In this document: positions 17,052-25,669 of the stretch, piece after piece
How positions within the stretch are numbered: the stretch's first letter is position 1
How the letters are laid out: each line of letters opens with the position of its first letter
From: Zobellella endophytica
GTDB lineage: Bacteria; Pseudomonadota; Gammaproteobacteria; Enterobacterales; Aeromonadaceae
Reading direction: 5' to 3'
Length of the DNA stretch: 64,000 bases
NCBI RefSeq assembly: GCF_003012775.1
Contig: NZ_PXYG01000002.1
Coordinates: 496,001-560,000 of the forward strand
Made by a program: the position numbers and the translations under genes
The notes under the pieces: model-generated
The model's input: only the letters and a program-made list of their open reading frames with translations
Told to the model about the DNA's origin: nothing
Databases searched by the model: none

Positions 17052-17489
17052 TTACCGGGCGGTCAGGGTGCGTCCGTCATTGGCATGGATCACCAGCTCG
17101 CCGCCGGGCGTGAACTCGATGCGCTGGCCATTGCCGAGCATATCCAGCATCAGTTGCTCCCGCTCCATCTGCGCCGGGGTGCACAGCATCATGGTGCTGG
17201 CCATGCCGGTGGTCTCGAGCTTGTCGCCCTCCAGCCGGTAGCCGCCCTGGAAGCCGTTGCAGAAGGCGCGGCCATAAAGTCGTCCGTCGTCGCCGAAGTT
17301 GAGGGTGCCGGCGGCCTGGCCGATGCTGCCGGGCAGCTCGCCGGTCACGTCCATGCCGTTCAGCTCCCGCACCTGCCACTCGGTGCCGGTCAGTCGGTGT
17401 TGCGGCTGCTGGTTGCCCGGCCCGGCGCAACCACTCAGGGCAATCAGGGACAGGGAGGACACCAGAGCCAGGGAAGTCAGTCGATTCAT
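17052..17489 (-). CDS. META-domain (HslJ-like) lipoprotein
   Basis: 145 residues. The start at 17489 gives a lipoprotein signal peptide ending in the lipobox LSGC (Cys about residue 19); GAGGT lies just upstream. The mature protein is one META domain: GTEWQVRELNGMDV, GRLYGRAFCNGFQGGYRLEGDKL and MASTMMLCTPAQMEREQLML, similar to E. coli HslJ, a heat-induced protein linked to novobiocin resistance. The longer frame (to 17618) puts a non-signal extension before the lipobox and is rejected. It probably sits in the outer membrane; its molecular role is unknown. Confidence 0.85.
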   Translation of the reverse strand: MNRLTSLALVSSLSLIALSGCAGPGNQQPQHRLTGTEWQVRELNGMDVTGELPGSIGQAAGTLNFGDDGRLYGRAFCNGFQGGYRLEGDKLETTGMASTMMLCTPAQMEREQLMLDMLGNGQRIEFTPGGELVIHANDGRTLTAR

Positions 17490-17660
17490 ATATAACCTCA
17501 CAAGATAAGGAAAAGCCGTCCCGGCTCGAAGCAGGCGCATCCAGGCTGCGCTCCTGATTTGAGCAATAACTCTAACACTATACCCGTTTTTGGAGGAAAG
17601 ACCCACTCCCTGACCCAAACCCCGGCACCGGTGCGGGCAGGCCCGGCGTAACTGGCGGCC

Positions 17661-17900
17661 GTAGGGTCGACTTCAGTCGACCAAAACCCGGCGCCGTGGG
17701 TGGGATGGTCCACTGAAGTGGACCCTACAACAGGCCGGCGTAACTGGCGACCGTAGGGTCGAATTTATTAGACCAACCCCCGGCTACTGCAGGCCGGACA
17801 CCGGCGAGGCGGCGCAAGGGCGGTTTGTAGGGTCGACTTCAGTCGACCAACCCCCGGCACCGGTGCGACATGGTCCATTGAATGGACAGGTGCAACCTAC
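17661..17900. repeat. Cluster of GTAG-headed palindromic (REP-like) repeats
   Basis: At least five hairpins lie here: GTAGGGTCGACTTCAGTCGACC forms at 17661-17682 and 17827-17848, an inverted GTCCACT/AGTGGAC form at 17707-17728, a degenerate AATTTATT form at 17753-17774, and an inverted ATTGAAT form at 17872-17900. Each has a GTAG (or CTAC) tetranucleotide on one side. This matches the REP class mobilised by RAYT transposases. The rest of the interval between the META lipoprotein and puuB contains no gene. Confidence 0.75.
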
Positions 17901-17977
17901 AAGGTGGACCTCCGCCTTCGCGGAGGTGACCACTATTAAACAAAGGAGGAAGCCCCTTTGCCAGCTTCCGGCTCCGG

Positions 17978-19252
17978 TCACACCCCCAGCTTGTCGCGCA
18001 GGCTGTAGTAGGCGGCGCCCATGGCGGAGAACGGCACCTGGAAACGGCGACCGCCGAAGAAGGGCAGGTGCGGCAGGCGGGCGAAGGCATCGAAGCGCTC
18101 GGCCTGACCCTTGAGCACTTCTGCCAGCAGCTTGCCCGCCAGATGAGTACAGGTGATGCCGTGGCCGCTGTAGCCCTGCATATAGTAGACGTTCGGCTCC
18201 AGCCGCCCGAACTGGGGCAGGCGCGACAGGGTCAGCAGGAAGTTGCCGCTCCAGCGGTAGTCGATCTTCACCCCCTTGAGCTGAGGGAAGGTCTTCAGCA
18301 ATTTGGGCAGTACCAGCCGCTCTATATCGTCCGGGTCCCGGGCGCCATAGACCACACCGCCGCCATAGATCAGCCGCCGGTCGCCGGTGAGGCGGAAATA
18401 GTCCAGCAGGTAGTTGCAGTCCTCCACACAGTAATGGTGGGGGATCAGGGACGATGCCTGCGCCTCGCTCAGTGGTGCCGTGGTGATCACCTGGGTGCCG
18501 CAGGGCATGGCCTTGGCCGCCAGCTTGGGCTCCAGGTTGCCCAAATAGGCGTTGCCCGCCAGCACCAGGAAATTGGCGGTTACGCGCCCGTGGGCGGTGA
18601 TCGCCACCGCCGGGTCGCCATATTGGATGTCGGTCACTGCCGACTGTTCGAAGATGCGCCCGCCCAGCTTGCGGATGGCCTCGGCCTCGCCCAGCGCCAG
18701 GTTGAGCGGGTGGATATGACCGCCCCGGTGATCGAGCAGGGCGCCCACATAGGCTTCGGTGTCGATCTCTTCCCGCACTCGCCCCTCGTCCAGCAGCTCC
18801 AATTGCCGGTGGCCGTAGCGTTCCCAGTTGGCCTTCTGGTTTTCGAGTTCATGCAGCTGGCGCCGGTTCAGGGCGGCGAAGATGCCGCCGGGGCGGAAGT
18901 CGCAGTCGATGCCGTACTGCTCGATGCGGCTGCGGATGATGTCACCACCCTCGAACATCATGCTGCCCAGCATGCGGGCGGTGTCCTGGCCGTAGCGGGC
19001 CTCGATCACATCGATGTCCCGGCTGTAGGAGTTGACTATCTGGCCGCCGTTGCGGCCGCTGGCGCCGAAGCCGATGCAGCTGGCTTCCAGCAGCACCACG
19101 TCGAACCCCGCCTCGGTGAGGAAGAGGGCGGTCGAGAGGCCGGTGTAGCCGCCGCCCACCACGCACACGTCGCAGCGGATGTCTTCGGTCAGTTGCGGCC
19201 AGGACTCGTGCCGGTTGGCCGAGGCGGCGTAATAGCTGTTTACATGTTCCAT
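17978..19252 (-). CDS. puuB: Gamma-glutamylputrescine oxidase
   Basis: 424 residues, FAD-dependent DAO family. The N-terminal dinucleotide-binding motif VCVVGGGYTGLSTALFL and GASGRNGGQIV are conserved; YMQGYSGHGITCTHLAGKLL near the C-terminus closes the FAD site. In the Puu pathway it oxidises gamma-glutamylputrescine to the aldehyde. GGGAGAAG precedes the start. It is 14 bp after puuC and last in the minus-strand operon puuD-puuR-puuC-puuB. Confidence 0.93.
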   Translation of the reverse strand: MEHVNSYYAASANRHESWPQLTEDIRCDVCVVGGGYTGLSTALFLTEAGFDVVLLEASCIGFGASGRNGGQIVNSYSRDIDVIEARYGQDTARMLGSMMFEGGDIIRSRIEQYGIDCDFRPGGIFAALNRRQLHELENQKANWERYGHRQLELLDEGRVREEIDTEAYVGALLDHRGGHIHPLNLALGEAEAIRKLGGRIFEQSAVTDIQYGDPAVAITAHGRVTANFLVLAGNAYLGNLEPKLAAKAMPCGTQVITTAPLSEAQASSLIPHHYCVEDCNYLLDYFRLTGDRRLIYGGGVVYGARDPDDIERLVLPKLLKTFPQLKGVKIDYRWSGNFLLTLSRLPQFGRLEPNVYYMQGYSGHGITCTHLAGKLLAEVLKGQAERFDAFARLPHLPFFGGRRFQVPFSAMGAAYYSLRDKLGV

Positions 19253-19266
19253 TTAAAACTTCTCCC

Positions 19267-20751
19267 TTAATCCAGTGCCAGCCAGGTGGTCTTGAGTTCG
19301 GTAAATTTCTCCAGGGCGTGCAGGGACTTGTCCCGGCCGTTGCCGCTCTGCTTGACGCCGCCGAAGGGCACCGTCATGTCGCCGTCGTTGTAGTTGTTGA
19401 TAAACACCGAGCCGGCTTTGAGTTTGCGCGCCAACCGATGGGCCCGGCGCAGATCCGAGGTCCAGAGCCCGGCGCCCAGGCCGTATTTGCTGTCGTTGGC
19501 CAGGCGCACCGCTTCCTCCTCGCTGTCGAAGGTGGTCACCGCCAGCACCGGGCCGAAGATTTCCTCCTTCGCCACCACCATATGGGGGTTGACCTGCTCC
19601 AGCACCGTTGGCCCCATGAAGTTGCCGGCCTGATCCCGGCCGTCCAGGGACAGCACCGCGCCCTCCTCCAGCCCCTCGGCGATATAGCGGCACACGCTGC
19701 CGTGGTGATCGTTGTCAATCAATGTGCCCATGGTGGAGTCGGGATCGAGCGGGTCCATCGGCTTGAACGCCTCGGCGGCCTTTTTCAGCTCGGCCAGGAA
19801 GGCGTCCTTGATGCTCGCCTCCACCAGCAGCCGGGTGCCGGCGATGCACACCTGGCCCTGGTTGTAGAAGATGCCGGCGGCGGAGGCGCGGGCCGCCTTG
19901 GCCAGATCCGGGCAGTCGGCGAACACCAGGTTGGCGCTCTTGCCGCCCGCCTCCAGCCACACCCGCTTCATGTTGGAGCGGCCGGCGTATTCCATCAGCA
20001 AGCGGCCCACTCCGGTGGAGCCGGTGAAGGTGAGGCAGTCCACGTCCTGATGCAGGGCCAGGGCCTTGCCCGCTTCGTGGCCGAAGCCGGGCAGCACGTT
20101 GAGCACGCCGTCGGGCAGGCCCGCCTCCCTGGCCAGGGCGGCGAGGCGGATGGCGGTGAGCGGCGACTTCTCCGACGGCTTGAGGATGACGGAGTTGCCC
20201 GTCGCCAGCGCCGGGCCCAGCTTCCAGCAGGCCAGCAGCAGCGGAAAGTTCCAGGGCACGATGGCCGCCACCACCCCGATGGGCTCGCGGCTGACCAGCG
20301 CCAGGGCCTCGGGCCCGGTGGGGGCGATTTCGCCGTACACCTTGTCCACCGCCTCGGCATACCACCGGATGGCGCGGGCAGCGCCGGGGATGTCATCCCG
20401 CAGGCTGTGGCGGATCGGCTTGCCGGTGTCCAGGGTTTCGAGCAGCGCCAGCTCTTCCCGGTGCTCCTCCATCAGCTCCGCCAGGCGCAGCAGCACCCGC
20501 TTGCGCTCGGCCGGCGCCGCCTCGGACCAGACCCCGGACTCGAAGCTGGTGCGGGCCACCGCCACTGCGGTGTTGACGTCCCGCTCCTGGGCTCGGCTCA
20601 CCTCCGCCAGGGGCTGTTCACTGGCCGGATTGGTCAGGGTGAAGCGCTCGCCGCCTTCCGCCTCCCGGTATTCGCCGGCGATAAACAGCCGGGGTTCGAT
20701 GGTCAGGGTGGCCGCCAGGGCCTGCCAGTGGGCTTTGTCTCTGAACTCCAT
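19267..20751 (-). CDS. puuC: Gamma-glutamyl-gamma-aminobutyraldehyde dehydrogenase
   Basis: 494 residues, aldehyde dehydrogenase family. The catalytic Cys is in FYNQGQVCIAGTRL and the general-base Glu in WLEAGGKSANLVF; PWNFPLLLACWKLGPAL and FTGSTGVGRLL mark the NAD site. It oxidises the aldehyde made by PuuB. Start ATG 20751 follows GGAGACCATC; the frame remains open far upstream through puuR, which is a shadow. It lies 17 bp after puuR. Confidence 0.95.
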   Translation of the reverse strand: MEFRDKAHWQALAATLTIEPRLFIAGEYREAEGGERFTLTNPASEQPLAEVSRAQERDVNTAVAVARTSFESGVWSEAAPAERKRVLLRLAELMEEHREELALLETLDTGKPIRHSLRDDIPGAARAIRWYAEAVDKVYGEIAPTGPEALALVSREPIGVVAAIVPWNFPLLLACWKLGPALATGNSVILKPSEKSPLTAIRLAALAREAGLPDGVLNVLPGFGHEAGKALALHQDVDCLTFTGSTGVGRLLMEYAGRSNMKRVWLEAGGKSANLVFADCPDLAKAARASAAGIFYNQGQVCIAGTRLLVEASIKDAFLAELKKAAEAFKPMDPLDPDSTMGTLIDNDHHGSVCRYIAEGLEEGAVLSLDGRDQAGNFMGPTVLEQVNPHMVVAKEEIFGPVLAVTTFDSEEEAVRLANDSKYGLGAGLWTSDLRRAHRLARKLKAGSVFINNYNDGDMTVPFGGVKQSGNGRDKSLHALEKFTELKTTWLALD

Positions 20752-20768
20752 GATGGTCTCCGCCTTCC

Positions 20769-21335
20769 TTACAGATTGGCCGGGGTATGGGCGCTGATGA
20801 TGCGACACTCCCGGTCGGATATATTGGTAAAAGTATGGGGCAGCCCGGTATCGATCACATAGCTTTGCCCCGTCTTCAATGAATAGACCTCGCCGTCCAC
20901 CGTCAGCTCGATTTCCCCTTCCAGCACGGTGCCGGTTTCCTCGCCCTGGTGCTTGAGGTGGCCGCCGGTGCTGGTGCCGGGGGCATAGGTTTCGATCAGA
21001 AAGCCCAGGGCCCGCTTGCGGTTGCCGTTGTGCACCAGCTTGAACGACACCCCCCGGCTGCCGATTTCGATCAGTTCCTCGGGGTTGATCACCACCCGGT
21101 TGCGCCTGGGGCTGACCGGTTCGGCAAAGAACGCCGACAGCGACATGCCGTACACCTTGAGCAGTTTCTGCAGGGTGCTCACCGCCGGGCTGACCTTGTC
21201 CTGCTCGATGGTGCAGATGGCGCTGTGGGTCAGCCCGGACAGCTCGGCCACCCGCCGCTGGCTCAGGCCCAGTTGCTGGCGCAGCCGGGCCAGCCGCTGC
21301 CCCGGGGCCAGACCGGGTTCGTTCACCGCGCTCAT
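20769..21335 (-). CDS. puuR: PuuR-type repressor (HTH plus cupin)
   Basis: 188 residues. An N-terminal XRE-type helix-turn-helix (LRQQLGLSQRRVAELSGLTHSAICTIE) is joined to a C-terminal cupin domain (HLKHQGEETGTVLEGEIELTV; DTGLPHTFTN). This is the PuuR layout, where putrescine relieves repression of the puu genes. It overlaps puuD by 4 bp (ATGA). A candidate operator lies in the puuD/puuA divergent region at 22154-22178. Confidence 0.92.
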   Translation of the reverse strand: MSAVNEPGLAPGQRLARLRQQLGLSQRRVAELSGLTHSAICTIEQDKVSPAVSTLQKLLKVYGMSLSAFFAEPVSPRRNRVVINPEELIEIGSRGVSFKLVHNGNRKRALGFLIETYAPGTSTGGHLKHQGEETGTVLEGEIELTVDGEVYSLKTGQSYVIDTGLPHTFTNISDRECRIISAHTPANL

Positions 21336-22099
21336 GAGCGGGCCCCGGCGTCATGGTGGTAGCGGCGGCAGGCCTCGACGAAGCCGTCGAACAGGACGCA
21401 GGACAGCGCGTTGTCCCGGCTCTGCCATTCCGGATGCCACTGCACCCCCAGGGCGAAGGGATGATCCGCCAGGCTGATGGCCTCGATCAGGCCATCCGGC
21501 GCCCGGGCTTCCTCCCGGGTATCTGCCCCCAGTGCCTTCACCCCCTGCATATGCAGGGAATTCACCCGCCGGTGCTCCGGCCCGGCCAGTCGGGCCAGCA
21601 GGCCGCCGGTCCGGGGGATGATATCGTGGGCCGGGGCGTACTGCTCCGCCAGCGACAGCGACTTGTCTTCCCGGTGTTCATCGAACAGGCCGGTGTCGTG
21701 CAGGCGCCGGTGCAGGGTGCCGCCGCCGGCCACCACCATCTCCTGGAAGCCACGGCAGATGCCGAGCAGGGGCAACCGCCGCGTCCGGGCCTCGGCGATC
21801 AGCCGCAGGCTGACACTGTCCCGTCCCGGATCGTTCAGCGGCTCCTCCCCCGTTTCCCCGTAATGATGGGGCTCCATGTTGCTGTAGCTGCCGGTGAGCA
21901 GGATGCCGTCGAGCAGGGCCAGAGCCTGGGCCAGGCTCCGTTCGTCGTCGGCCAGGCCATGGGCCAGCGGAAACGGCAGGGCACCGGCGGCCAGCAGGGC
22001 GCTGAGGTATTTCTCCTGCAGCGTCATGGCCGGGTGCGGTCCCAGCTGCTGCCGGCACATGATCACCCCGATCACAGGCTTGTTAATAATATCAACCAT
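21332..22099 (-). CDS. puuD: Gamma-glutamyl-gamma-aminobutyrate hydrolase
   Basis: 255 residues, class I glutamine-amidotransferase-like fold. The nucleophile Cys115 is in PLLGICRGFQEM and the His of the triad in LGVQWHPEW. It releases GABA and glutamate from gamma-glutamyl-GABA. ATG 22099 is chosen over ATG 22105 because AGGAGG sits eight bases before it, while the earlier ATG abuts that site. It is first in the operon and divergent from puuA. Confidence 0.93.
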   Translation of the reverse strand: MVDIINKPVIGVIMCRQQLGPHPAMTLQEKYLSALLAAGALPFPLAHGLADDERSLAQALALLDGILLTGSYSNMEPHHYGETGEEPLNDPGRDSVSLRLIAEARTRRLPLLGICRGFQEMVVAGGGTLHRRLHDTGLFDEHREDKSLSLAEQYAPAHDIIPRTGGLLARLAGPEHRRVNSLHMQGVKALGADTREEARAPDGLIEAISLADHPFALGVQWHPEWQSRDNALSCVLFDGFVEACRRYHHDAGARS

Positions 22100-22153
22100 C
22101 ACCATCCCCTCCTGGACGCTCTAAATTCTGAACATAACAGCAAATAAAGCCAG

Positions 22154-22178
22154 TTTTTGTCAAATATATGGTCAAAAA
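22154..22178. promoter_or_regulatory. Candidate PuuR operator between puuD and puuA
   Basis: TTTTTG and CAAAAA arms flank TCAAATATATGGT. The core CAAATATATGGTCA resembles the AT-rich site reported for E. coli PuuR. It lies 55 bp upstream of puuD and within the 190-bp AT-rich region shared with puuA, so one site could control both directions. Confidence 0.45.
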
Positions 22179-22288
22179 CTAGCACACGTTAATTTCATGC
22201 TCAATAATATTTAACACTTGCAAAACAAAATAAACAAATTTATGTTTCTCATGGTAAGTATTTTTAACGGTCACATGGCGGTGCAATA

Positions 22289-23698
22289 ATGCAAGCAGAA
22301 ATGGAAATATTAAAACCCCTGGCCACGGCCTCCGCGCCCAGCGAATTCGAACAGGAAGTGGCCAACTACCTGGCCCAGTATCCCGACACCCAGTATGTCG
22401 ACGTACTGCTCACCGATCTCAACGGCATCTTCCGCGGCAAGCGGCTGCCGGTCGGCGCCCTCGACAAGCTGGAGGCGGGCTGCTTCTTCCCCGGCTCGGT
22501 GTTTGCCATGGACTTTCGCGGCAATGTGGTGGAGGAAACCGGCATCGGCCAGGACATCGGTGAGCCGGATCTGCCCTGTTACCCCATTGCCGATACCCTG
22601 GTGCCCTCGGCCTGCGATCCGGACACCGTGGCCCAGTTGCTGCTGACCATGGTCACGGAAGACGAACAGCCCTTCCCACTCGAGCCGCGCAACGTGCTGG
22701 CCCGGGTATGGGAAAAGGTCAAGGCCCGCGGTCTGCGGCCGGTGGTGGCGCTGGAGCTGGAGTTCTATCTGGTGGACCGGGACAGGGACGACAGCGGCCG
22801 GCTGCAGCCGCCCTGCTCGCCACTGACCCAGAAGCGGGACACCTACAGCCAGGTGTATTCGGTGGACAACCTCAACAACTTCGCCGACATTCTGGCTGAG
22901 ATAGACAACCTGGCTATCCAGCAGGGGCTGCCCGCCGACGGCGCCGTGGCCGAAGCGGCGCCGGGCCAGTTCGAGATCAACCTCAACCACACCGACGACG
23001 TGCTCGCCGCCTGCGACCAGGCCCTGGCGCTGAAGCGGCTGATCAAACTGGTGGCGGAGCAGCACGAGATGGACGCCACCTTTATGGCCAAACCCTACCA
23101 GGAGCACGCGGGCAGCGGCCTGCATGTGCACATCAGCGTGGTCGACGACCAGGGTGACAACCTGTTCGCCGACGCCGCTGGCGAAGATTCGGCCCTGCTG
23201 CACCTGGCCCTGTCCGGCATGCTGGATCTGATGCCCGACAGCATGGCGCTGCTGGCCCCCAACATGAACTCCTTCCGTCGCTTCCAGCCCGGCATGTACG
23301 TGCCCACCCAGGCCTCCTGGGGCCACAACAACAGGACGGTGGCGCTGCGCATCCCCTGCGGCGACGACGACGCCCGCCGCATCGAATACCGGGTGGCCGG
23401 CGCCGACGCCAACCCCTACCTGGTAATGGCGGCCATTCTCGCCGGCCTGCTGCACGGCCTGGACAATACCCTGCCGCTGCCGGCGCCGGTGGTGGGCAAC
23501 GGCCTGGAGCAGGAAGGGGTGCCCTTCCCCACCCGGCAGAGCGAGGCACTGCAGGCGCTGACCGAGAGCCAGCCGCTCCGGCGCTACCTGGGGGACGCCT
23601 TCGTCGAGGTCTACCATACCTGCAAATATGATGAACTGCTGGAGTTCGAGCGGCGCATCACCGACATCGAACTGGAATGGATGCTGAAAAATGCCTGA
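22289..23698 (+). CDS. puuA: Gamma-glutamylputrescine synthetase (glutamine synthetase family)
   Basis: 469 residues. It ligates glutamate to putrescine with ATP, the first step of the pathway. Glutamine-synthetase motifs are present: VDVLLTDLNGIFRGKRLP, VALELEFYLVDRDRD, PGQFEINLNHTDDVL, KPYQEHAGSGLHVHIS and RIEYRVAGADANPYL. ATGs at 22289 and 22301 are both possible and neither has a strong ribosome-binding site. It is divergent from puuD, with a probable PuuR site between. No puuP importer or puuE transaminase is in the window; an NhaC-family gene follows instead. Confidence 0.93.
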   Translation: MQAEMEILKPLATASAPSEFEQEVANYLAQYPDTQYVDVLLTDLNGIFRGKRLPVGALDKLEAGCFFPGSVFAMDFRGNVVEETGIGQDIGEPDLPCYPIADTLVPSACDPDTVAQLLLTMVTEDEQPFPLEPRNVLARVWEKVKARGLRPVVALELEFYLVDRDRDDSGRLQPPCSPLTQKRDTYSQVYSVDNLNNFADILAEIDNLAIQQGLPADGAVAEAAPGQFEINLNHTDDVLAACDQALALKRLIKLVAEQHEMDATFMAKPYQEHAGSGLHVHISVVDDQGDNLFADAAGEDSALLHLALSGMLDLMPDSMALLAPNMNSFRRFQPGMYVPTQASWGHNNRTVALRIPCGDDDARRIEYRVAGADANPYLVMAAILAGLLHGLDNTLPLPAPVVGNGLEQEGVPFPTRQSEALQALTESQPLRRYLGDAFVEVYHTCKYDELLEFERRITDIELEWMLKNA

Positions 23699-23869
23699 GT
23701 CGGCATCAGCACGATTTTCCGGCGGCATGACGCCCGGGTTCGACCGGGTGGCGATGGCGCCGGATTTTGGGAAGGCGGCCGCGGCCGCCGTAGGCAAACC
23801 ATAGGGAAGTGACCGGCGCCGTGGCGGTCCCTTGCCCCCGGCGCCGGCCCTGAATCAAGGAAAACAGCG

Positions 23870-25354
23870 ATGCAACAAGACAATACCCTGGCACTCGATT
23901 CCACGAAGAAATGGCCCGCACTGTGGCACGGCCTGGCCGTCACCCTGGTGGCGGCACTGGGCTTCGCCTGGCTCGGCGTTACCCACGATCCGGACAGCGA
24001 TTACGGCGTACTCAGCCTGCTGCCGGCGGCGCTGGTGATCACCATGGCGGTGCTCACCCGCAAGACGGTGGAGTCCCTGCTGGCGGGCAGCCTGCTCGGG
24101 CTGCTGCTGATCGATCCCACCGATCTGGTGACGCCGCTGGCGGACGTGACCCTGGCGGTGATGATGGACGAAACCATCGCCTGGCTGATCCTGGTATGCG
24201 GCATGATGGGCGGGCTCATCAACCTGCTGGCCCGGGGCGGCGGCGTGTTCAGCTTCGGCAACTTCATGACCCGGCTGATCAAGTCCCCCCGCGGCGCCAT
24301 GTTCGGCACCGTCGGCCTGGGGCTGGTGGTGTTCATCGATGACTACCTCAACTCCCTCGCCGTCTCCTCCTCCATGAAGAAGATCACCGACACCTACAAG
24401 ATCTCCCGGGAGAAGCTGGCCTACATCGTCGATTCCACCGCCGCTCCCATCTGCATCCTGGTGCCGGTCTCCACCTGGGCGGTGTTCTTCGCCTCCCTGC
24501 TGGAGGACGCCGGCGCCGCCGAGGGCGGCCGGGGCATGTCGCTCTATATCGACAGCATCCCCTACATGCTCTACGGCTGGGCCGCGCTGCTGGTGGTGGT
24601 GCTGGTGGCGGCCAACCGCCTGCCGGATCTGGGCGCCATGAACAAGGCGGAAGCCCGCGCCCGGGCCGGCCAGCCGGTGCCGACCGGCTGGGAAGACCAG
24701 GAAGAGGCCATTCCTGCCCGGCAGCCGCCGGCCTGGCTCGGCCTGTGCAATTTCCTGCTGCCCATGGGGGTGCTGGTGTTCGCCAGCGTCTGGTACGAGA
24801 TCGACCTGCTGAAAGGGGTGCTGGTGGCGCTGGGCTGCACCATGCTGCTCTATTCGGTACAACGGCTGCTGTCGTTCCAGCAGCAGGTGGAAGCCACCCT
24901 CGACGGCTTCAAGGTGATGCTGCACCCGCTGGCCACCGTCTGCGCCGGTTTCATCCTGAAGGAAGTAAATGATCAGTTGGGTATGACCCAGTATATCATC
25001 GACACCGTTACTCCCCTGCTCACGCCGGCGCTGCTGCCCGCGGTGGTGTTCCTGGTAATGGCGCTGGTGGTGTTCAGCACCGCCTCCAGCTGGGGGGTGT
25101 TCGTGATCTCGCTGCCGATAGTGGTGCCCCTGGCCCAGGCCATGGAAGTGCCCATGCCGCTGGTGGTGGGCGCCCTGCTCTCGGCCTCGGCCTTCGGCAG
25201 CCACGCCTGCTTCTTCAGCGACTCCACCGTGCTGTCCGCCCAAGGCGCCGGCTGCGACACCATGGATCACGCCCTGACCCAGCTGCCCTATGCGCTGATC
25301 GGCGGTGCCCTGACCCTGGCGGCGCTGCTCGCCGCCGGCTTCTGGCTGGTGTAA
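23870..25354 (+). CDS. NhaC-family Na+/H+ antiporter-like transporter
   Basis: 494 residues with 11-12 hydrophobic segments. Family features include VVFIDDYLNSLAVSSSMKKI and LAYIVDSTAAPICILVPVSTWAVF in the middle, and FGSHACFFSDSTVLSAQGAGC near the end. The NhaC superfamily includes sodium/proton antiporters and substrate/cation exchangers. An AAGGAAAACAGCG site precedes the start. It lies 171 bp after puuA on the same strand, where other species have the putrescine importer puuP, so polyamine transport is a reasonable alternative to simple sodium export. The spacer at 23699-23869 has GC-rich inverted repeats but no gene. Confidence 0.8.
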   Translation: MQQDNTLALDSTKKWPALWHGLAVTLVAALGFAWLGVTHDPDSDYGVLSLLPAALVITMAVLTRKTVESLLAGSLLGLLLIDPTDLVTPLADVTLAVMMDETIAWLILVCGMMGGLINLLARGGGVFSFGNFMTRLIKSPRGAMFGTVGLGLVVFIDDYLNSLAVSSSMKKITDTYKISREKLAYIVDSTAAPICILVPVSTWAVFFASLLEDAGAAEGGRGMSLYIDSIPYMLYGWAALLVVVLVAANRLPDLGAMNKAEARARAGQPVPTGWEDQEEAIPARQPPAWLGLCNFLLPMGVLVFASVWYEIDLLKGVLVALGCTMLLYSVQRLLSFQQQVEATLDGFKVMLHPLATVCAGFILKEVNDQLGMTQYIIDTVTPLLTPALLPAVVFLVMALVVFSTASSWGVFVISLPIVVPLAQAMEVPMPLVVGALLSASAFGSHACFFSDSTVLSAQGAGCDTMDHALTQLPYALIGGALTLAALLAAGFWLV

Positions 25355-25401
25355 CGGCGGCGTAAGCTGGAAACGTCCGGTTTCCGCGCTGCACGTCAAT
25401 G

Positions 25402-25427
25402 AAAAAAGGCTCCCGCGGGAGCCTTTT
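25402..25427. terminator. Bidirectional terminator after the NhaC-family gene
   Basis: AAAAAAGGCTCCCGCGGGAGCCTTTT is a perfect 8-bp palindromic stem with A and T tracts, 47 bp after the stop. The same hairpin recurs at 25635-25662. Confidence 0.85.
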
Positions 25428-25439
25428 AGCCTTTTCAGA

Positions 25440-25634
25440 CTGCTGAAAACCTTCAGGCCCACTTACGCGGGCAACGCTTATGCCAAAACAGGCGGACAAA
25501 GGGAATGGCTCCGACGACCGTCACATTCCAAGGATGGCATGTGCGAGCCTACATGGATGTACTTGCTGCGTGTCGGCGGAGTTGGCCCTTTGGCCGGCTC
25601 ATTCCTGTAACGCAAACGACGTTGTCATCAAGCT
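25440..25634. other. Intergenic block between two identical terminators
   Basis: No ORF of note. It contains imperfect palindromes (CTACATGGATGTA around 25552; CTCCGACGACCGTCACATTCC around 25508) of a kind seen in dispersed gammaproteobacterial repeats. Being bracketed by identical terminators, it could encode a short RNA, but no promoter is evident. Confidence 0.4.
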
Positions 25635-25662
25635 GAAAAAAGGCTCCCGCGGGAGCCTTTCT
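25635..25662. terminator. Second copy of the bidirectional terminator, after the bd-oxidase operon
   Basis: GAAAAAAGGCTCCCGCGGGAGCCTTTC repeats the hairpin at 25402. On the minus strand it follows the small DUF2474-like gene by 8 bp and has a T tract, so it should end the oxidase operon. Confidence 0.85.
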
Positions 25663-25669
25663 TATGTTC

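Noticed and set aside
17661-17900. CRISPR array
   Set aside because: The repeats are palindromes of changing stem sequence in both orientations with irregular spacing, and no cas genes are present.
19267-21354. 695-codon frame suggesting a longer puuC
   Set aside because: The first 200 codons overlap puuR in another frame and look unlike aldehyde dehydrogenase; a good start and ribosome-binding site exist at 20751.
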